Origin: Fusibacter sp. 3D3
GTDB taxonomy: Bacteria; Bacillota; Clostridia; Peptostreptococcales; Acidaminobacteraceae
NCBI RefSeq assembly: GCF_001748365.1
Contig: NZ_BDHH01000008.1
Coordinates: 81,057 to 145,056, forward strand
Direction of reading: 5' to 3'
DNA length: 64,000 nucleotides
The position numbers and the translations under genes are program-made. Each line of letters starts with the position of its first letter. Position 1 is the first letter of the stretch. The notes under the pieces are model-generated. The model made no database searches. It had not been told where the DNA came from and saw only the letters and a list, made by a program, of their open reading frames with translations. Below, one piece after another: positions 26,854 through 36,927 of the stretch.

Positions 26854-29322
26854 ATGCCACTGACTAAAATCAAAATCCATAAACCCGCTGTATCTATACC
26901 AGAAGCACTTCAAAAAAGGCTTGAAGACATACACCATTATCCGCTGATCATTCTGCAAGCGGCTTCTGGTTTTGGCAAGACCACGGTCATCAGTGAATAC
27001 CTCCATCAGTCTTATGCGCATCAGGTTTATTGGTACACTTGTATGGGAGAGCCATTGCGTAAAGCTTGGAATGGTATTTGCAAAACTTTTGCCCACATTG
27101 ATCCAAATGCAGCTAAAAAATTGGAGGCTTTGGATTATCCCACACAAGAAAACCTTGTGGATATGGTGGCTATAATGAGAGCTTGTGAAGTCAGCGGTGA
27201 TACGTGGCTCATCCTTGACAATTTTCAGTGCATACAAGGTGAATTGCCCCAGCGTATTTTGCACGCATTTTCAAGTCATGGTTGTTCAGAACTGCACATT
27301 GTGGTCATCACCCAATCCGTTGATTCAATGGAGTTTGTAGGCATCCCCACAGAACAGGCGATTCTCATTCAAAATGAAGCCTTTTTTTTTCAAAAAAAGG
27401 ACACGGACGCCTATTTTCGTGCGAATGAGATTGCATTGTCTCAGGACGAATTGGATAAGCTCCAGTTGTTATCAGAGGGGTGGGCCGCTGCACTAAACCT
27501 CCAGTTAATCCGTTACTTGCAGGAGGGTGATTTTGAAGTGAGCGATAGCATGGACACTTTGATTCGCGCTGTTATATGGAATCATTTGGAACCCGATGCG
27601 CAAAAATTTCTCATTGCTGTATCCTTCTTGCAACGTTTTACTGTAAAGCAGGCCTATGTGCTTTTGGAAAAGAATACGCTTCCACTAGGGATTGTTCGGC
27701 TGCTTGGCAGTGGTTCTTTTTTGCGTTACGAACGGGAAAATGCGTCCTATACTCTGCACAGTTTGTTGCAAAACTTTTTGAAGCAAGAGCTCAAAGCATT
27801 ACCAATGGATACAGTACATAAAATTCAAAAGCTGGCGGCAGATGCGTACGCAATGATAGGGGAACGTTACTATGCCTTGTGTGGCTATTTAGAGGCCAAT
27901 GATTTGGAAGCCTTGCTCGCTTTACCCCTTAAAGCATCCGATTTCTCTTTATATCCAGAGGCTGGAAGTGCAAAAATGCTGGAGCGGGTATTTATAGAAT
28001 GTGACCACAGCATTCTTCTACGTCATCCTCAAACGTTAAGCATCATTACTTTTGAGCTGTTTCGGTTGGGCCGATATGCAGCGTTTGAAAAAGGCTGTTT
28101 AATGATTGGTGCGTTAATCTCTAATCCTGAAAAAAATGGACTTCATGGCGAAGACACTCGGGTACTCATTGGACGGCTTGCATTTTTACAGTCTTTCACC
28201 GCTTTTAACGACATTGAAAAAATGAGCATACTTCATCGAAAAGCTTGGGAAGTGTTAGGGGGGCCTTTTTCCAATCGTGAAGACTGGAATGACTCTTGGA
28301 CATTTGGTCAACCCTCTGTCCTGTACTTATTTTGGAGCGCTAGTGGTGCACTGGATAGAGCACTTGACTGTATGGATGCTTGCTTACCCTACTATGTCCG
28401 CCTGACAGAAGGACACGGCACAGGAGCGGACTGTGCCATGAGGGCAGAGGCACACTTGATGCGAGGCAATGATATTGCTGCAGAAGTACTGTGCCACAAG
28501 GCCATTTACCTCGCCAACGGTCAAAAACAGGATTGCATCTGCTTTGCCGCGGAAATGACCCTTTTGCGGATTGCGCTCCTCCGTGGAGATTTTGAAAGTT
28601 TTGAGAACATTCAGCAAAATATCATGGAACGGACAAAAAACAGTACAGAACATGCGGTAAAAAGAATGGCAGATTTGGCACTGACTTTCGTCTCTGTTTT
28701 GGTTAAAGAGTCGGCTGTACCAGAATGGCTTATGAATCTAGATAGAATTACAGGCATTTTATATGAAGTTGCCATGCCTTTCGGTGTGCTGACTTATTTG
28801 CGATGGCTATTGTCTCAAGACAACCCTGCAAAGGTATTGGGAATTGCTCAAGGGGTACTTCCAGCCGTGGAGCGGCATCACTTTATTCTGCCTCAAGTCT
28901 ATTTTCATTTATTGATCGCCATTGCACATCATGAATTGGGTCACGATAAAGAAGCAGAAGCGGCGCTGGACTGTGCGCTTTTTCTTGCTTTGCCAGATGC
29001 AATTTATCTGCCTTTCGCCGAATACGAAGAGGTCCTTGCGCCCTTACTTAAGGCTAAGGAGAAGGCTGCGCCCCTGACTGAACTCATGGTTTTGTGCAAA
29101 CGCCACAGGATGGGTGTGGCTAAAATTCGAAAATCCGCCATGTATGGTCATCTTACACCACGGGAGCGAGAGGTCGCACATCTTGCCGCTGCAGGGTTAA
29201 CCAACAAGGATATCGCTTCTCGATTGCTTGTTTCGCAGGAAACCGTCAAGTCGACCCTAAAGTGTATTTTTCAGAAGTTGGGGATACGTTCCCGTGTTCA
29301 GCTTCAGGCTTTAAAAAAATGA
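26854..29322 (+). CDS. MalT/LuxR-type ATP-dependent transcriptional regulator
   Basis: An 822-residue regulator of the LAL type. The N-terminal NTPase domain has Walker A QAASGFGKTT at about residues 36-45 and a Walker B-like WLILDNFQ. A long helical TPR-like middle follows, and the C-terminal LuxR helix-turn-helix starts at LTPREREVAHLAAAGLTNKD (about 768). ATG 26854 has AGGGAG 7 bp upstream; a TTG at 26848 is too close. Its base composition looks richer in GC than the preceding genes. It is followed by a terminator and then by the small protein and SLH-protein genes, which it may control. Confidence 0.87.
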   Translation: MPLTKIKIHKPAVSIPEALQKRLEDIHHYPLIILQAASGFGKTTVISEYLHQSYAHQVYWYTCMGEPLRKAWNGICKTFAHIDPNAAKKLEALDYPTQENLVDMVAIMRACEVSGDTWLILDNFQCIQGELPQRILHAFSSHGCSELHIVVITQSVDSMEFVGIPTEQAILIQNEAFFFQKKDTDAYFRANEIALSQDELDKLQLLSEGWAAALNLQLIRYLQEGDFEVSDSMDTLIRAVIWNHLEPDAQKFLIAVSFLQRFTVKQAYVLLEKNTLPLGIVRLLGSGSFLRYERENASYTLHSLLQNFLKQELKALPMDTVHKIQKLAADAYAMIGERYYALCGYLEANDLEALLALPLKASDFSLYPEAGSAKMLERVFIECDHSILLRHPQTLSIITFELFRLGRYAAFEKGCLMIGALISNPEKNGLHGEDTRVLIGRLAFLQSFTAFNDIEKMSILHRKAWEVLGGPFSNREDWNDSWTFGQPSVLYLFWSASGALDRALDCMDACLPYYVRLTEGHGTGADCAMRAEAHLMRGNDIAAEVLCHKAIYLANGQKQDCICFAAEMTLLRIALLRGDFESFENIQQNIMERTKNSTEHAVKRMADLALTFVSVLVKESAVPEWLMNLDRITGILYEVAMPFGVLTYLRWLLSQDNPAKVLGIAQGVLPAVERHHFILPQVYFHLLIAIAHHELGHDKEAEAALDCALFLALPDAIYLPFAEYEEVLAPLLKAKEKAAPLTELMVLCKRHRMGVAKIRKSAMYGHLTPREREVAHLAAAGLTNKDIASRLLVSQETVKSTLKCIFQKLGIRSRVQLQALKK

Positions 29323-29375
29323 GATAAAATCTAAAATGCAATACCCCAAAAGGGATTATATTTACATCTAAAAGG

Positions 29376-29407
29376 CGTCGTACTCAGAGAGTACGGCGTT
29401 TTTTTAT
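29376..29407 (+). terminator. Rho-independent terminator after the LuxR-type gene
   Basis: GCGTCGTACTC-aga-GAGTACGGCG is followed by seven T. Downstream, at 29450-29467, is an inverted repeat ATACCC/GGGTAT that may be an operator for the next gene. Confidence 0.8.
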
Positions 29408-29541
29408 GACGGGTCAGCACATAAAAAAATCAATCGTATTTAAAAATAAATACCCGATGGGGGGTATACCGACACCCAAAAGAAGGCGTATGCTGAAGAG
29501 GTGATATGCCCCACGCAAAAATACTGGAAAGGAGGCCTGTT

Positions 29542-29805
29542 ATGCAAAACAGCAAGATCTTTCGTGCAGTAACCCCTTTGGAAGACGATTGTCTTCAAGT
29601 GGAAATGGAATCGGGCTGCACCGTTCGCCTGGATATGCATAGGCGACTACAATCGGTGCGGTTTGGATTACTTCGCAACCAAGAAGTATTTCGAAGTGTG
29701 GGTACAGATGGCTATCGACTGATCTTTTATCAGGAAAGCAGCGAGGTGTTAGAGATTTCCGCTGCAACCTTTATGGATCTGCTCGCGGTTGACCGGACGC
29801 AGTAG
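29542..29805 (+). CDS. Small beta-rich protein (DUF2442-like)
   Basis: An 87-residue soluble protein starting at ATG 29542, with AAAGGAGG 8 bp upstream. The frame continues upstream to 29506 without a start site. The pattern AVTPLEDDCLQVEMESGCTV, then LDM, then an RFGLL segment resembles DUF2442-type proteins, which lay out a short beta-sheet and have no assigned activity. It sits between the LuxR-type regulator and the SLH surface protein. I have a memory of the same trio in other Clostridia, but I cannot verify it here. Function unknown. Confidence 0.68.
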   Translation: MQNSKIFRAVTPLEDDCLQVEMESGCTVRLDMHRRLQSVRFGLLRNQEVFRSVGTDGYRLIFYQESSEVLEISAATFMDLLAVDRTQ

Positions 29806-29895
29806 ACAGATGACGAAAGTTTTATAAACCGATGGTGTCTTATGACTTCCAAAAGGAAGTATTGGCGCGAAATAACAAGGAGGTAATATTAAGAT

Positions 29896-32800
29896 ATGAA
29901 AAAAGTAAGAAAACGTATGAGCAGTCTGCTGCTCTCAATATGTATGGTGTTCACGATGCTCCCCGCAGTGGCATTTGCAGCGTCCACAACCGAAATAAGT
30001 GCTTTTGATACTTTGGGTGAAGAAGTGGCTTTACAGACGGTACCCAACGGCACCCTACAATCGTCATTGAATCTACCCAGTACACTTCAAGTTGAGCTCA
30101 CCAGTGGCTCTGCCTACACCGTAGATGTATCTGTTTGGGTGAGTGACCCTGTTTACGATGGCAATACGGCAGGTGATTATGTCTTTAGACCAACCCTAGA
30201 TCTGCTACCTGACGTTGCACTGGTGGGCAGTGCGACGCCACCTTTGATAACAGTAAGTGTAAAAGCGGTATTGGAGGTGGCCCCATCGATCTATACCTTT
30301 GATTCACTTGAAGAAGGGTATGGCATAGAATCCTACCTTGAGGCAGCCAAACCGAAGACGTTCACCCTTACAAATAATGGCGCTATAGATCTCACAGAGA
30401 TTCATCTAAGTGTGATGGGATCAAGCTCAGATTGGTTTGATTTAGGTGACCTCAATAGCACCTCTCTCAATGCCACTGAGTCAGCGGAATTTACGATTAC
30501 ACCGAAACTGTCTCTTTCTAAAGGGATCCATAGCACTACAATTATAGTTATTAGTAACGGTACTCTTTTGGCTTCAATACCAGTCAGTTTAACGGTTACT
30601 GAAATGCTGCCACGCATTAGATTTACGCACGCAGATGCCTACAAAATAGACACCGATTTCAGCGGTACAGGATACAGCTGGGATGCCGCCTTGAAAACGC
30701 TTACGCTGAATTCAGATTATGTGGCGGGAAGTATAGAATTTTTAAATTTAGATTCAGAAGCGGTGACGCTACGGCTTGCTGGAGACGTGACAATTGATGA
30801 AAGCTCAAACCTTTACAATGTCATCGATTGTGATTCTGGAAATCTGACCATTGACCTAGCGAGTCATACACTGACTATAATTGGAAACACAGCACTCTAT
30901 GGTGATGATCGAGAAATCACCATTCAAAATGGCACCCTTGTGGCAAACCAAAACAGTGACTCTACCGGCTCACTCATTCGAGTCCAAAAACTTGTTGTTG
31001 AGAATGCTACGGTTATGGTTCATGCCGGAAATATGGGTACTGGCATTGAAATTCTAAGAGACGGTTCTTTGACATTAAAGCAGGGAGCCTATATTCACAT
31101 TCACGGCCTACTTGGACTTTTATTGAACAGTCCTGCTCTTTTAAATCTTGAAAGTGATGAGATCACCCTGACAGTTTTAAGTAGCAGTAGTGCTTATTCT
31201 AGCCTTGACCTAGATTGCAATTACGCTCCGAGCTCTACACTGAAAATTTGGACCAACACGGAATCCGCGCAACCTTCTCCAGCTGGAGCAGGCATACTGC
31301 TCTCTTCAAAGACCGATGCAGAGTGGTTCGATTTATGGAGCAATTCAAAATATGTTCACCTTGGCACAGTATCGCCGAAAAGCATTGTAACGGTTACGAA
31401 CGGAACAGGAAGTGGGACATATTCAGAAAATACAGCTGTGACCATCACTGCCAATACGGCACCTAGTGGTAAGCAGTTTAAAGCATGGACAGTTGTCAGC
31501 GGTGGGGTAACCCTTGTAGATGCAAAGGCGGCAAGCACAAGCTTTACCATGCCAGCAAATGCAGTAGAGGTTACGGCAACCTACGAGGAGATTTCGACTG
31601 ATGTTTTTGTTGCCACCGCTGCCGAATTAAAAACAGCTCTTGAGGCAATCACGTCTCAGACCGTGAACGTAACGGCAGACATTACGTTCTCGGAAAAAAT
31701 CAGTCAGGGTGCAGATCACACACTGGTAATCCCTAGCGGCAAAACGGTCACCACTTCAGGTAATTTGGGATTAATCAACATAGGCAGCCATACACTGACC
31801 CTTAATGGAGGTGGTACTTTTGTCTGTAGCAGTAGCGGTAATGCGCTATTTAGCAATACTGGCACACTGAATCTGGAAAATATCAACGTTAATGTAACTG
31901 GAAATTATTATGGTATCACGGTTAAAACCATCCATGTAAACAGTGGTGCAGCGGTGAATCTTAATGCCACCAGCGGTCAACAATTAATTCGGCTACTGGA
32001 TGCGGGGTACACTCTAAACATCAATGCGGGTGGTGCCATTGAAATAATAGACTTTAGTGAGCGCGCTATCGTAAATTATGGCGGCACAATACACATCAAC
32101 GGCGGCTCACTGACAATTGGCAAAGGACAAAGCGATGATCAGATAGGCATATGGATGAACCGTGGACTCCTCAAATACAGCTCTGGCACGTTGAATGTAA
32201 CTGACGATGCAGTCATTCGTTTAATCCAATCAGCGCTTGCCGAAGGTGTAAGTGGCAAGTTCATCGACGGCGGTTATACGCTGGCAGCTAACGGCAAGAT
32301 TATCATAGATGCGGCGGATGCCGCGCCATCGGTTGACGGTCTGAGCGAAGGTTACTACCATTGGAACAGCAGCAAAAATGCATTTGAAAAGCAGATGATC
32401 ACCATTGAAAAACAGCCACAGGATGTGACGGTGACCGAGGGTGCCATCACAGAAAGTCTTTCTGTAACAGCTAGTGCCAGCAGTGGAGGGGCAATAAGTT
32501 ACCGGTGGTGGGATGATGATCTTATCTCAGGAGCGGTTGATGCCACCTATACGCTACCAACGCATTTGACAGCGGGAACCTATAAATACTATTGTGAGCT
32601 TACCGCACCGGGCTGTTCACACTTATATACTCAAGAAGTCACTGTTACAGTCAAACCAGCGGTTACCTATGCTGTAACCGTTAATAAGGGTACGGCAAGC
32701 AATGCTACTGTGGCAGAAGGTGCAACTGTAACCATAACAGCAAATACCCCAGACGCTGGCAAGCGCTTTAAGGCGTGGACGATTCAAAGTGGGGGTATAG

Positions 32801-34509
32801 CGCTTAACAATGCGCAGGCCTCCAGCACAAGCTTTACCATGCCTGCAAATGCAGTGGAGATTACGGCAACTTATGAAGCTATTCCAGCAGGTGTAACACC
32901 AGTTACAGGGATTGCACTGGATAAGACAGCACTTTCTCTTTACAGCAACACCAGCACCAAAACCGCAAACCTCATTGCAACCCTTACGCCAGCTGATGCC
33001 ACAGACAAATCCGTCACTTGGTTGAGCAGTGAGACAGCTGTTGCCACAGTGGATGCAAGTGGACTTGTAACAGCAGTGGGCAATGGAACGACCACCATTT
33101 CCGTCACCACGATAGATGGTGGCTATACAGCTTCTTGCAGCTTAACGGTACAAACCTATACCAGTGGGGGTTCATCCTCAGATGACGATGGCGGTTCCTC
33201 TTCAAGTGGCGGTTCCTCCTCTGGAGGCGGTTTACCTTCTGGTGACAGTACAGCCTCTGGGAGCAGTGGCGCTTCAGGTGGCATAACGCTAAAAGAAAAT
33301 CAGCCCAATCAACCTGTAACCGCAGTGTCTTCAGTAACTGCAACCGCGGGCACAAACGGTGTAGCCAGTGCCTCTATCGCGGATACCGCTGTGGCAGAGG
33401 CCATTTCTAAAGCGCAAGCAGAGGCCACCAAACAGGCGAAAACCGAAGAGGGGATCTCTATTGGCTTAAATGTCACCATGCCACAAGGGACCAAGGCACT
33501 CACCGCAACACTTTCACAAAACGCTTTAGGACGCCTTGTGAGTGCGGGTGTAACCAAACTTGAACTGAGCGGTTCACCTGTTGCTGTGAGCTTTGACCAA
33601 AAAGCACTGGCAGAAATTCAAAAGCAAGTAAGTGGCAATGTGAGCATTACCATTACCCCACAAACAGGGCTTTCTGAAACGGCGATGGCACTTATTGGCA
33701 CAAGACCTATATACAACATCACCGTCAGCTACGGCGATAACAGTTCGGTGTCTAGCTTTGGTGAAGGGAGTGCTACGATAGCGATTCCTTATACACCTGC
33801 AAATGGTGAAGCCATCAGCGGCCTCTATGCGGTATATGTAGATGAAAATGGGCTTACAACGCGCGTGGAAGGTTCAAGCTATGATACGAGCAGTGGGAGC
33901 ATTCTCTTTACAACACCTCATTTCTCTCTTTATGGTATAGCGTATACCGCGCCAAGTGAAAAGCTTAAGGACATCGATCACCATTGGGGCAAGGCAAGCA
34001 TTGCTCATGTTGTAGATCTGGAAATTTTACCAGGCATAGCAGAAACCACATTTGCACCCGATACTGCAACAGCGCGTGAAATGCTTGTAACCGCTTTGGG
34101 CAAGTTGGTAAAAGTGGATGTAAGTCGTTATACCACAAGCAGTTTCACCGATGTTAAAGTGGGCAGCACTTACCAGCCCTATATTGAATGGGCATACAAA
34201 TCGGCCATTATTCATGGGATTGGCAATTCAGAATTTGCACCTAATCGTGCCATTACCCGTGAAGAAATTGCGGTGATTATCGCCAACTTTACAAAGGCAA
34301 CAGGCTACACGCTACCTGCTGGTGGTGAGGCAGTTCCTTACGCAGATGCATCCAGCATAGGCGAACCCTATAAAGCTGCGGTTACTGCGATGCAAAAGGC
34401 AGACATCATGACCGGTGGAACAGATAACCAGTTCAGTCCAAAATCAAGCGCCACACGTGCAGAAGTTGCCTCAATACTGCATCGTTTTCTAAAACAAATC
34501 ATCGATTAA
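29896..34509 (+). CDS. Large S-layer-homology surface protein with Ig-like and InlB-type repeats
   Basis: 1537 residues. A signal peptide (KKVRKRM, a hydrophobic core, and a VAFA cleavage region near residue 28) is followed by beta-rich segments. There are two divergent InlB B-repeats (about 496-565 and 920-995, each ending SFTMPANAVE) and a BIG2 Ig-like domain (about 1002-1088, VTGIALDKTALSL). A Gly/Ser linker follows (about 1090-1130, GGSSSGGG). Three SLH modules at about 1355-1535 should bind it non-covalently to cell-wall polymers. A region between linker and SLH closely resembles the corresponding part of the SLH protein at 47745. Probable role: adhesion or S-layer structure. AAGGAGG precedes ATG 29896. 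Confidence 0.9.
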   Translation: MKKVRKRMSSLLLSICMVFTMLPAVAFAASTTEISAFDTLGEEVALQTVPNGTLQSSLNLPSTLQVELTSGSAYTVDVSVWVSDPVYDGNTAGDYVFRPTLDLLPDVALVGSATPPLITVSVKAVLEVAPSIYTFDSLEEGYGIESYLEAAKPKTFTLTNNGAIDLTEIHLSVMGSSSDWFDLGDLNSTSLNATESAEFTITPKLSLSKGIHSTTIIVISNGTLLASIPVSLTVTEMLPRIRFTHADAYKIDTDFSGTGYSWDAALKTLTLNSDYVAGSIEFLNLDSEAVTLRLAGDVTIDESSNLYNVIDCDSGNLTIDLASHTLTIIGNTALYGDDREITIQNGTLVANQNSDSTGSLIRVQKLVVENATVMVHAGNMGTGIEILRDGSLTLKQGAYIHIHGLLGLLLNSPALLNLESDEITLTVLSSSSAYSSLDLDCNYAPSSTLKIWTNTESAQPSPAGAGILLSSKTDAEWFDLWSNSKYVHLGTVSPKSIVTVTNGTGSGTYSENTAVTITANTAPSGKQFKAWTVVSGGVTLVDAKAASTSFTMPANAVEVTATYEEISTDVFVATAAELKTALEAITSQTVNVTADITFSEKISQGADHTLVIPSGKTVTTSGNLGLINIGSHTLTLNGGGTFVCSSSGNALFSNTGTLNLENINVNVTGNYYGITVKTIHVNSGAAVNLNATSGQQLIRLLDAGYTLNINAGGAIEIIDFSERAIVNYGGTIHINGGSLTIGKGQSDDQIGIWMNRGLLKYSSGTLNVTDDAVIRLIQSALAEGVSGKFIDGGYTLAANGKIIIDAADAAPSVDGLSEGYYHWNSSKNAFEKQMITIEKQPQDVTVTEGAITESLSVTASASSGGAISYRWWDDDLISGAVDATYTLPTHLTAGTYKYYCELTAPGCSHLYTQEVTVTVKPAVTYAVTVNKGTASNATVAEGATVTITANTPDAGKRFKAWTIQSGGIALNNAQASSTSFTMPANAVEITATYEAIPAGVTPVTGIALDKTALSLYSNTSTKTANLIATLTPADATDKSVTWLSSETAVATVDASGLVTAVGNGTTTISVTTIDGGYTASCSLTVQTYTSGGSSSDDDGGSSSSGGSSSGGGLPSGDSTASGSSGASGGITLKENQPNQPVTAVSSVTATAGTNGVASASIADTAVAEAISKAQAEATKQAKTEEGISIGLNVTMPQGTKALTATLSQNALGRLVSAGVTKLELSGSPVAVSFDQKALAEIQKQVSGNVSITITPQTGLSETAMALIGTRPIYNITVSYGDNSSVSSFGEGSATIAIPYTPANGEAISGLYAVYVDENGLTTRVEGSSYDTSSGSILFTTPHFSLYGIAYTAPSEKLKDIDHHWGKASIAHVVDLEILPGIAETTFAPDTATAREMLVTALGKLVKVDVSRYTTSSFTDVKVGSTYQPYIEWAYKSAIIHGIGNSEFAPNRAITREEIAVIIANFTKATGYTLPAGGEAVPYADASSIGEPYKAAVTAMQKADIMTGGTDNQFSPKSSATRAEVASILHRFLKQIID

Positions 34510-34520
34510 ATTGAACCACA

Positions 34521-34559
34521 AAACACCCCCTGAACTTATTTTAAGATCAGGGGGTGTTT
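34521..34559. terminator. Bidirectional terminator between convergent genes
   Basis: AAACACCCCCTGA and TCAGGGGGTGTTT form a 13-bp stem with A/T runs on both sides. It serves the SLH gene on the plus strand and the histidine kinase gene on the minus strand. Confidence 0.88.
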
Positions 34560-36178
34560 TACTTCATAAATTGGTCTTTGGGAAATAGAAGTGCTATTTT
34601 CGTACCGAAATGTTCTTGACTTTCGATTTGAATTTTTCCCCCTTGAACTTTCATTAAACTCTCCACAATGGCAAGACCGAGACCAACACCACCTGTTTTT
34701 CGATTTCGATCTTCATCGACTCTGTAAAAACGATTGGTGAGATTTGGAATATTCTCGATGGGAATGCCACGCCCCGTATCGGATATGGCAACTTCATAGT
34801 ATTTGCGAAGTTCTTTCGAAGTAACCGTGATTGTACCAGGGGGGTCTGTATATTTGACGGCATTGTCCACAAGGGCTCTGAAAATTTGTACGATAAGTTC
34901 TTTATCCGCGATGAGGTCCCCTTTATAGTCCAGTTCAGATTCAAAAGTATAATCCTCATAGATGAGCTGGCATTCATGAATGAGTTTGTCAGAAATTTCC
35001 TCAACAGAAACGCGATCAAAATTGACTTCAAATGTTCGATTTTCAACTCTGGCAAGTAACAATAACTTCTCCACAAGATTTTTCATATTCTTAGCTTCGG
35101 ATTCAATAGAATCAATTGATTCTTCAAGGAGTTCTTTTTCGTCATAGCCCATGGTTTTTAATAAGTCCACATAGCCAAGAATAATCGTAAGCGGAATTCT
35201 CAGTTCATGTGAAGCATCTGATACAAAGCGTTTTTGATAGTCAAACGATTTTTCGAGATTTTGAAGCATAAAATTCAGACTTTTAATGAGCGTATCGACT
35301 TCGTCGTTCGTGCCAATGGAAGGGATGCGATAGTCTAAATTTTCATTGTTAATGTTCTGTGCCATATAAGATAAGTTGACAAGCGGTCTTAGAGCACGCC
35401 TCGTAAAGTATCTTCCAAAAATAGAGAGTAAAAGAATGCCTATAATAGAAGATACAAATAAGGCAGAATTTAAACTGAGTAGATAATCTTCATCCAAAGT
35501 AGAGGTCAAGAAGAGTGTTATATAAACCTTGCTGCCATCCACAAAGACGATATCAGAAGTGGTATGCATCACGTCTATCCCCAGAAGCTTAGAGACAAAT
35601 ACATCTGATGCATTTTGATCAATGGCAAATGGAATCTGAAATGCCCCAACAACAGCATGATCTACACTGGCCTGATGGTCATAAATCTCTAAATTTAAAA
35701 AAGTCCCCTCTGGTGCTGAATCCACTTTGAGTGTCGTTGTGATGTTACTGGTGTCAGAAGATTCATCACGTGTGATAAATCGATCATAGTAATTTTTATT
35801 CAAAGTATATGAAGTGCGATTGGCGTCATCAGAAACCAAAACGACAAACTTGTAATTTTCAAAGAGATAAAGCTTTTTCAAGCGTTCGTAGAGATAGTTA
35901 ACCCGTTGACTTTCAGGGGTTTGATAGAGTGTGTCCACATCTTCGTTGATGAATTCTTCAACTTGTACTTTTTTGGATATGAGCTCTTCTCTATTTTTAT
36001 AAAATAAAAATTGTCTGGTGAGCAATGTCACAAATAAAAAGACAAATAAGATTAAAATGGTAAAAAGAATCACATTAAAGACCGTGATTCTTGTGGTCAA
36101 TTTGAACTTTTTAAAAGGATTATAAAGTCTATTCTGAAGTCTTTTAAAATAATTCAGTTTATTTGACAACGTATCCAC
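34559..36178 (-). CDS. Membrane sensor histidine kinase
   Basis: 539 residues. A first membrane helix (about 32-54) is followed by an extracytoplasmic sensor region of about 180 residues, a second helix (about 238-260), HAMP, then HisKA with H324 in SDASHELRIPLTI. The HATPase domain has N, G1 (DTGRGIPIENI), F and G2 (GVGLGLAIV) boxes. It is coupled to the upstream response regulator; its GTG start (36178) overlaps that gene by 20 bp, with GGGG close upstream. A TTG at 36169 is an alternative start. The signal is unknown. It is adjacent to the SLH gene and the glycosyltransferase, so an envelope signal is plausible. Confidence 0.92.
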   Translation of the reverse strand: MDTLSNKLNYFKRLQNRLYNPFKKFKLTTRITVFNVILFTILILFVFLFVTLLTRQFLFYKNREELISKKVQVEEFINEDVDTLYQTPESQRVNYLYERLKKLYLFENYKFVVLVSDDANRTSYTLNKNYYDRFITRDESSDTSNITTTLKVDSAPEGTFLNLEIYDHQASVDHAVVGAFQIPFAIDQNASDVFVSKLLGIDVMHTTSDIVFVDGSKVYITLFLTSTLDEDYLLSLNSALFVSSIIGILLLSIFGRYFTRRALRPLVNLSYMAQNINNENLDYRIPSIGTNDEVDTLIKSLNFMLQNLEKSFDYQKRFVSDASHELRIPLTIILGYVDLLKTMGYDEKELLEESIDSIESEAKNMKNLVEKLLLLARVENRTFEVNFDRVSVEEISDKLIHECQLIYEDYTFESELDYKGDLIADKELIVQIFRALVDNAVKYTDPPGTITVTSKELRKYYEVAISDTGRGIPIENIPNLTNRFYRVDEDRNRKTGGVGLGLAIVESLMKVQGGKIQIESQEHFGTKIALLFPKDQFMK

Positions 36179-36839
36179 GACCCCTTACCGTTTGTATTAT
36201 TTTTCGCTCATAATTCCGATCAATTTTATCGCGTAAATATTTAATATAGACATCTACAATGTTAAGACTGCCATAATAATCATAGCCCCAAACTTTGTTG
36301 AGTATTTGTTCGCGCGTGAGCACAATGCCTTTATTGATCACTAGGTGTTTTAAGAGATCAAATTCGGTCTTTGAAAGATCAATTTGATCGTTTTCTCTTG
36401 AAACCTCATAGGTTGAAGTGTTTATGAACAAATCTTCAAAGTGAAGCATTTCTTCAGAAGAAGGTGCCACAATAGAAGCCGTTTTGCGAATATTGGCCCT
36501 AATACGCGCAAGTAATTCGTCAAAAATAAAGGGTTTCGTCACATAATCATCTGCACCATTGTCGAGTCCCGTGATGACGTCTTGGATATCATCTTTTGCA
36601 GTAAGCATAATGATTTTATTGTTTGGATCGTGTCTCTTTATTTCTTTGCAAGCGGTTAGACCGTCCACTTTGGGCATCATGATATCCATTAAAATGAGGT
36701 CATAACTGTTTTTTAAACATTTATCGATTGCCTCAGCACCATCTTGTGCCAAGTCCGTTTCGTAACCGGCATACTTTAATTGTAACTCGACGATCCGTGC
36801 TATTTTTTTTTCATCTTCAACAATAAGAATTTTTTCCAT
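36159..36839 (-). CDS. OmpR/PhoB-family response regulator
   Basis: 226 residues. The receiver domain (about 1-120) has acidic residues E8, D9 and the phospho-acceptor D52 (LMDIMMPKVDG), T and K in LTAKDD and VTKPF. The C-terminal winged helix (about 130-226) has VDVYIKYLRDKID and VRGRGYV. GGAGG lies upstream of ATG 36839. It forms a two-gene operon with the histidine kinase. Confidence 0.95.
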   Translation of the reverse strand: MEKILIVEDEKKIARIVELQLKYAGYETDLAQDGAEAIDKCLKNSYDLILMDIMMPKVDGLTACKEIKRHDPNNKIIMLTAKDDIQDVITGLDNGADDYVTKPFIFDELLARIRANIRKTASIVAPSSEEMLHFEDLFINTSTYEVSRENDQIDLSKTEFDLLKHLVINKGIVLTREQILNKVWGYDYYGSLNIVDVYIKYLRDKIDRNYERKIIQTVRGRGYVVK

Positions 36840-36871
36840 AAAGCCTCCAGGTGCTTTTTATTAAATATATC

Positions 36872-36908
36872 AAAAAAAAGGTCGCTTTACAACGACCTTC
36901 CTTTTTTG
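36872..36908. terminator. Terminator between glycosyltransferase and response regulator genes
   Basis: AAGGTCG-ctttacaa-CGACCTT has A and T runs on both sides. On the minus strand it ends transcription from the glycosyltransferase gene upstream or insulates the regulator operon. Both neighbours are on the minus strand, with the glycosyltransferase gene starting beyond it, so it may instead act as a start-side attenuator. Confidence 0.6.
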
Positions 36909-36927
36909 AACTGCTTTGCGGGCGTCT

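Noticed and set aside
29450-29467. ATACCC/GGGTAT as a CsoR or CstR operator
   Set aside because: The pattern resembles such operators, but no CsoR-family gene or copper/persulfide gene lies nearby.
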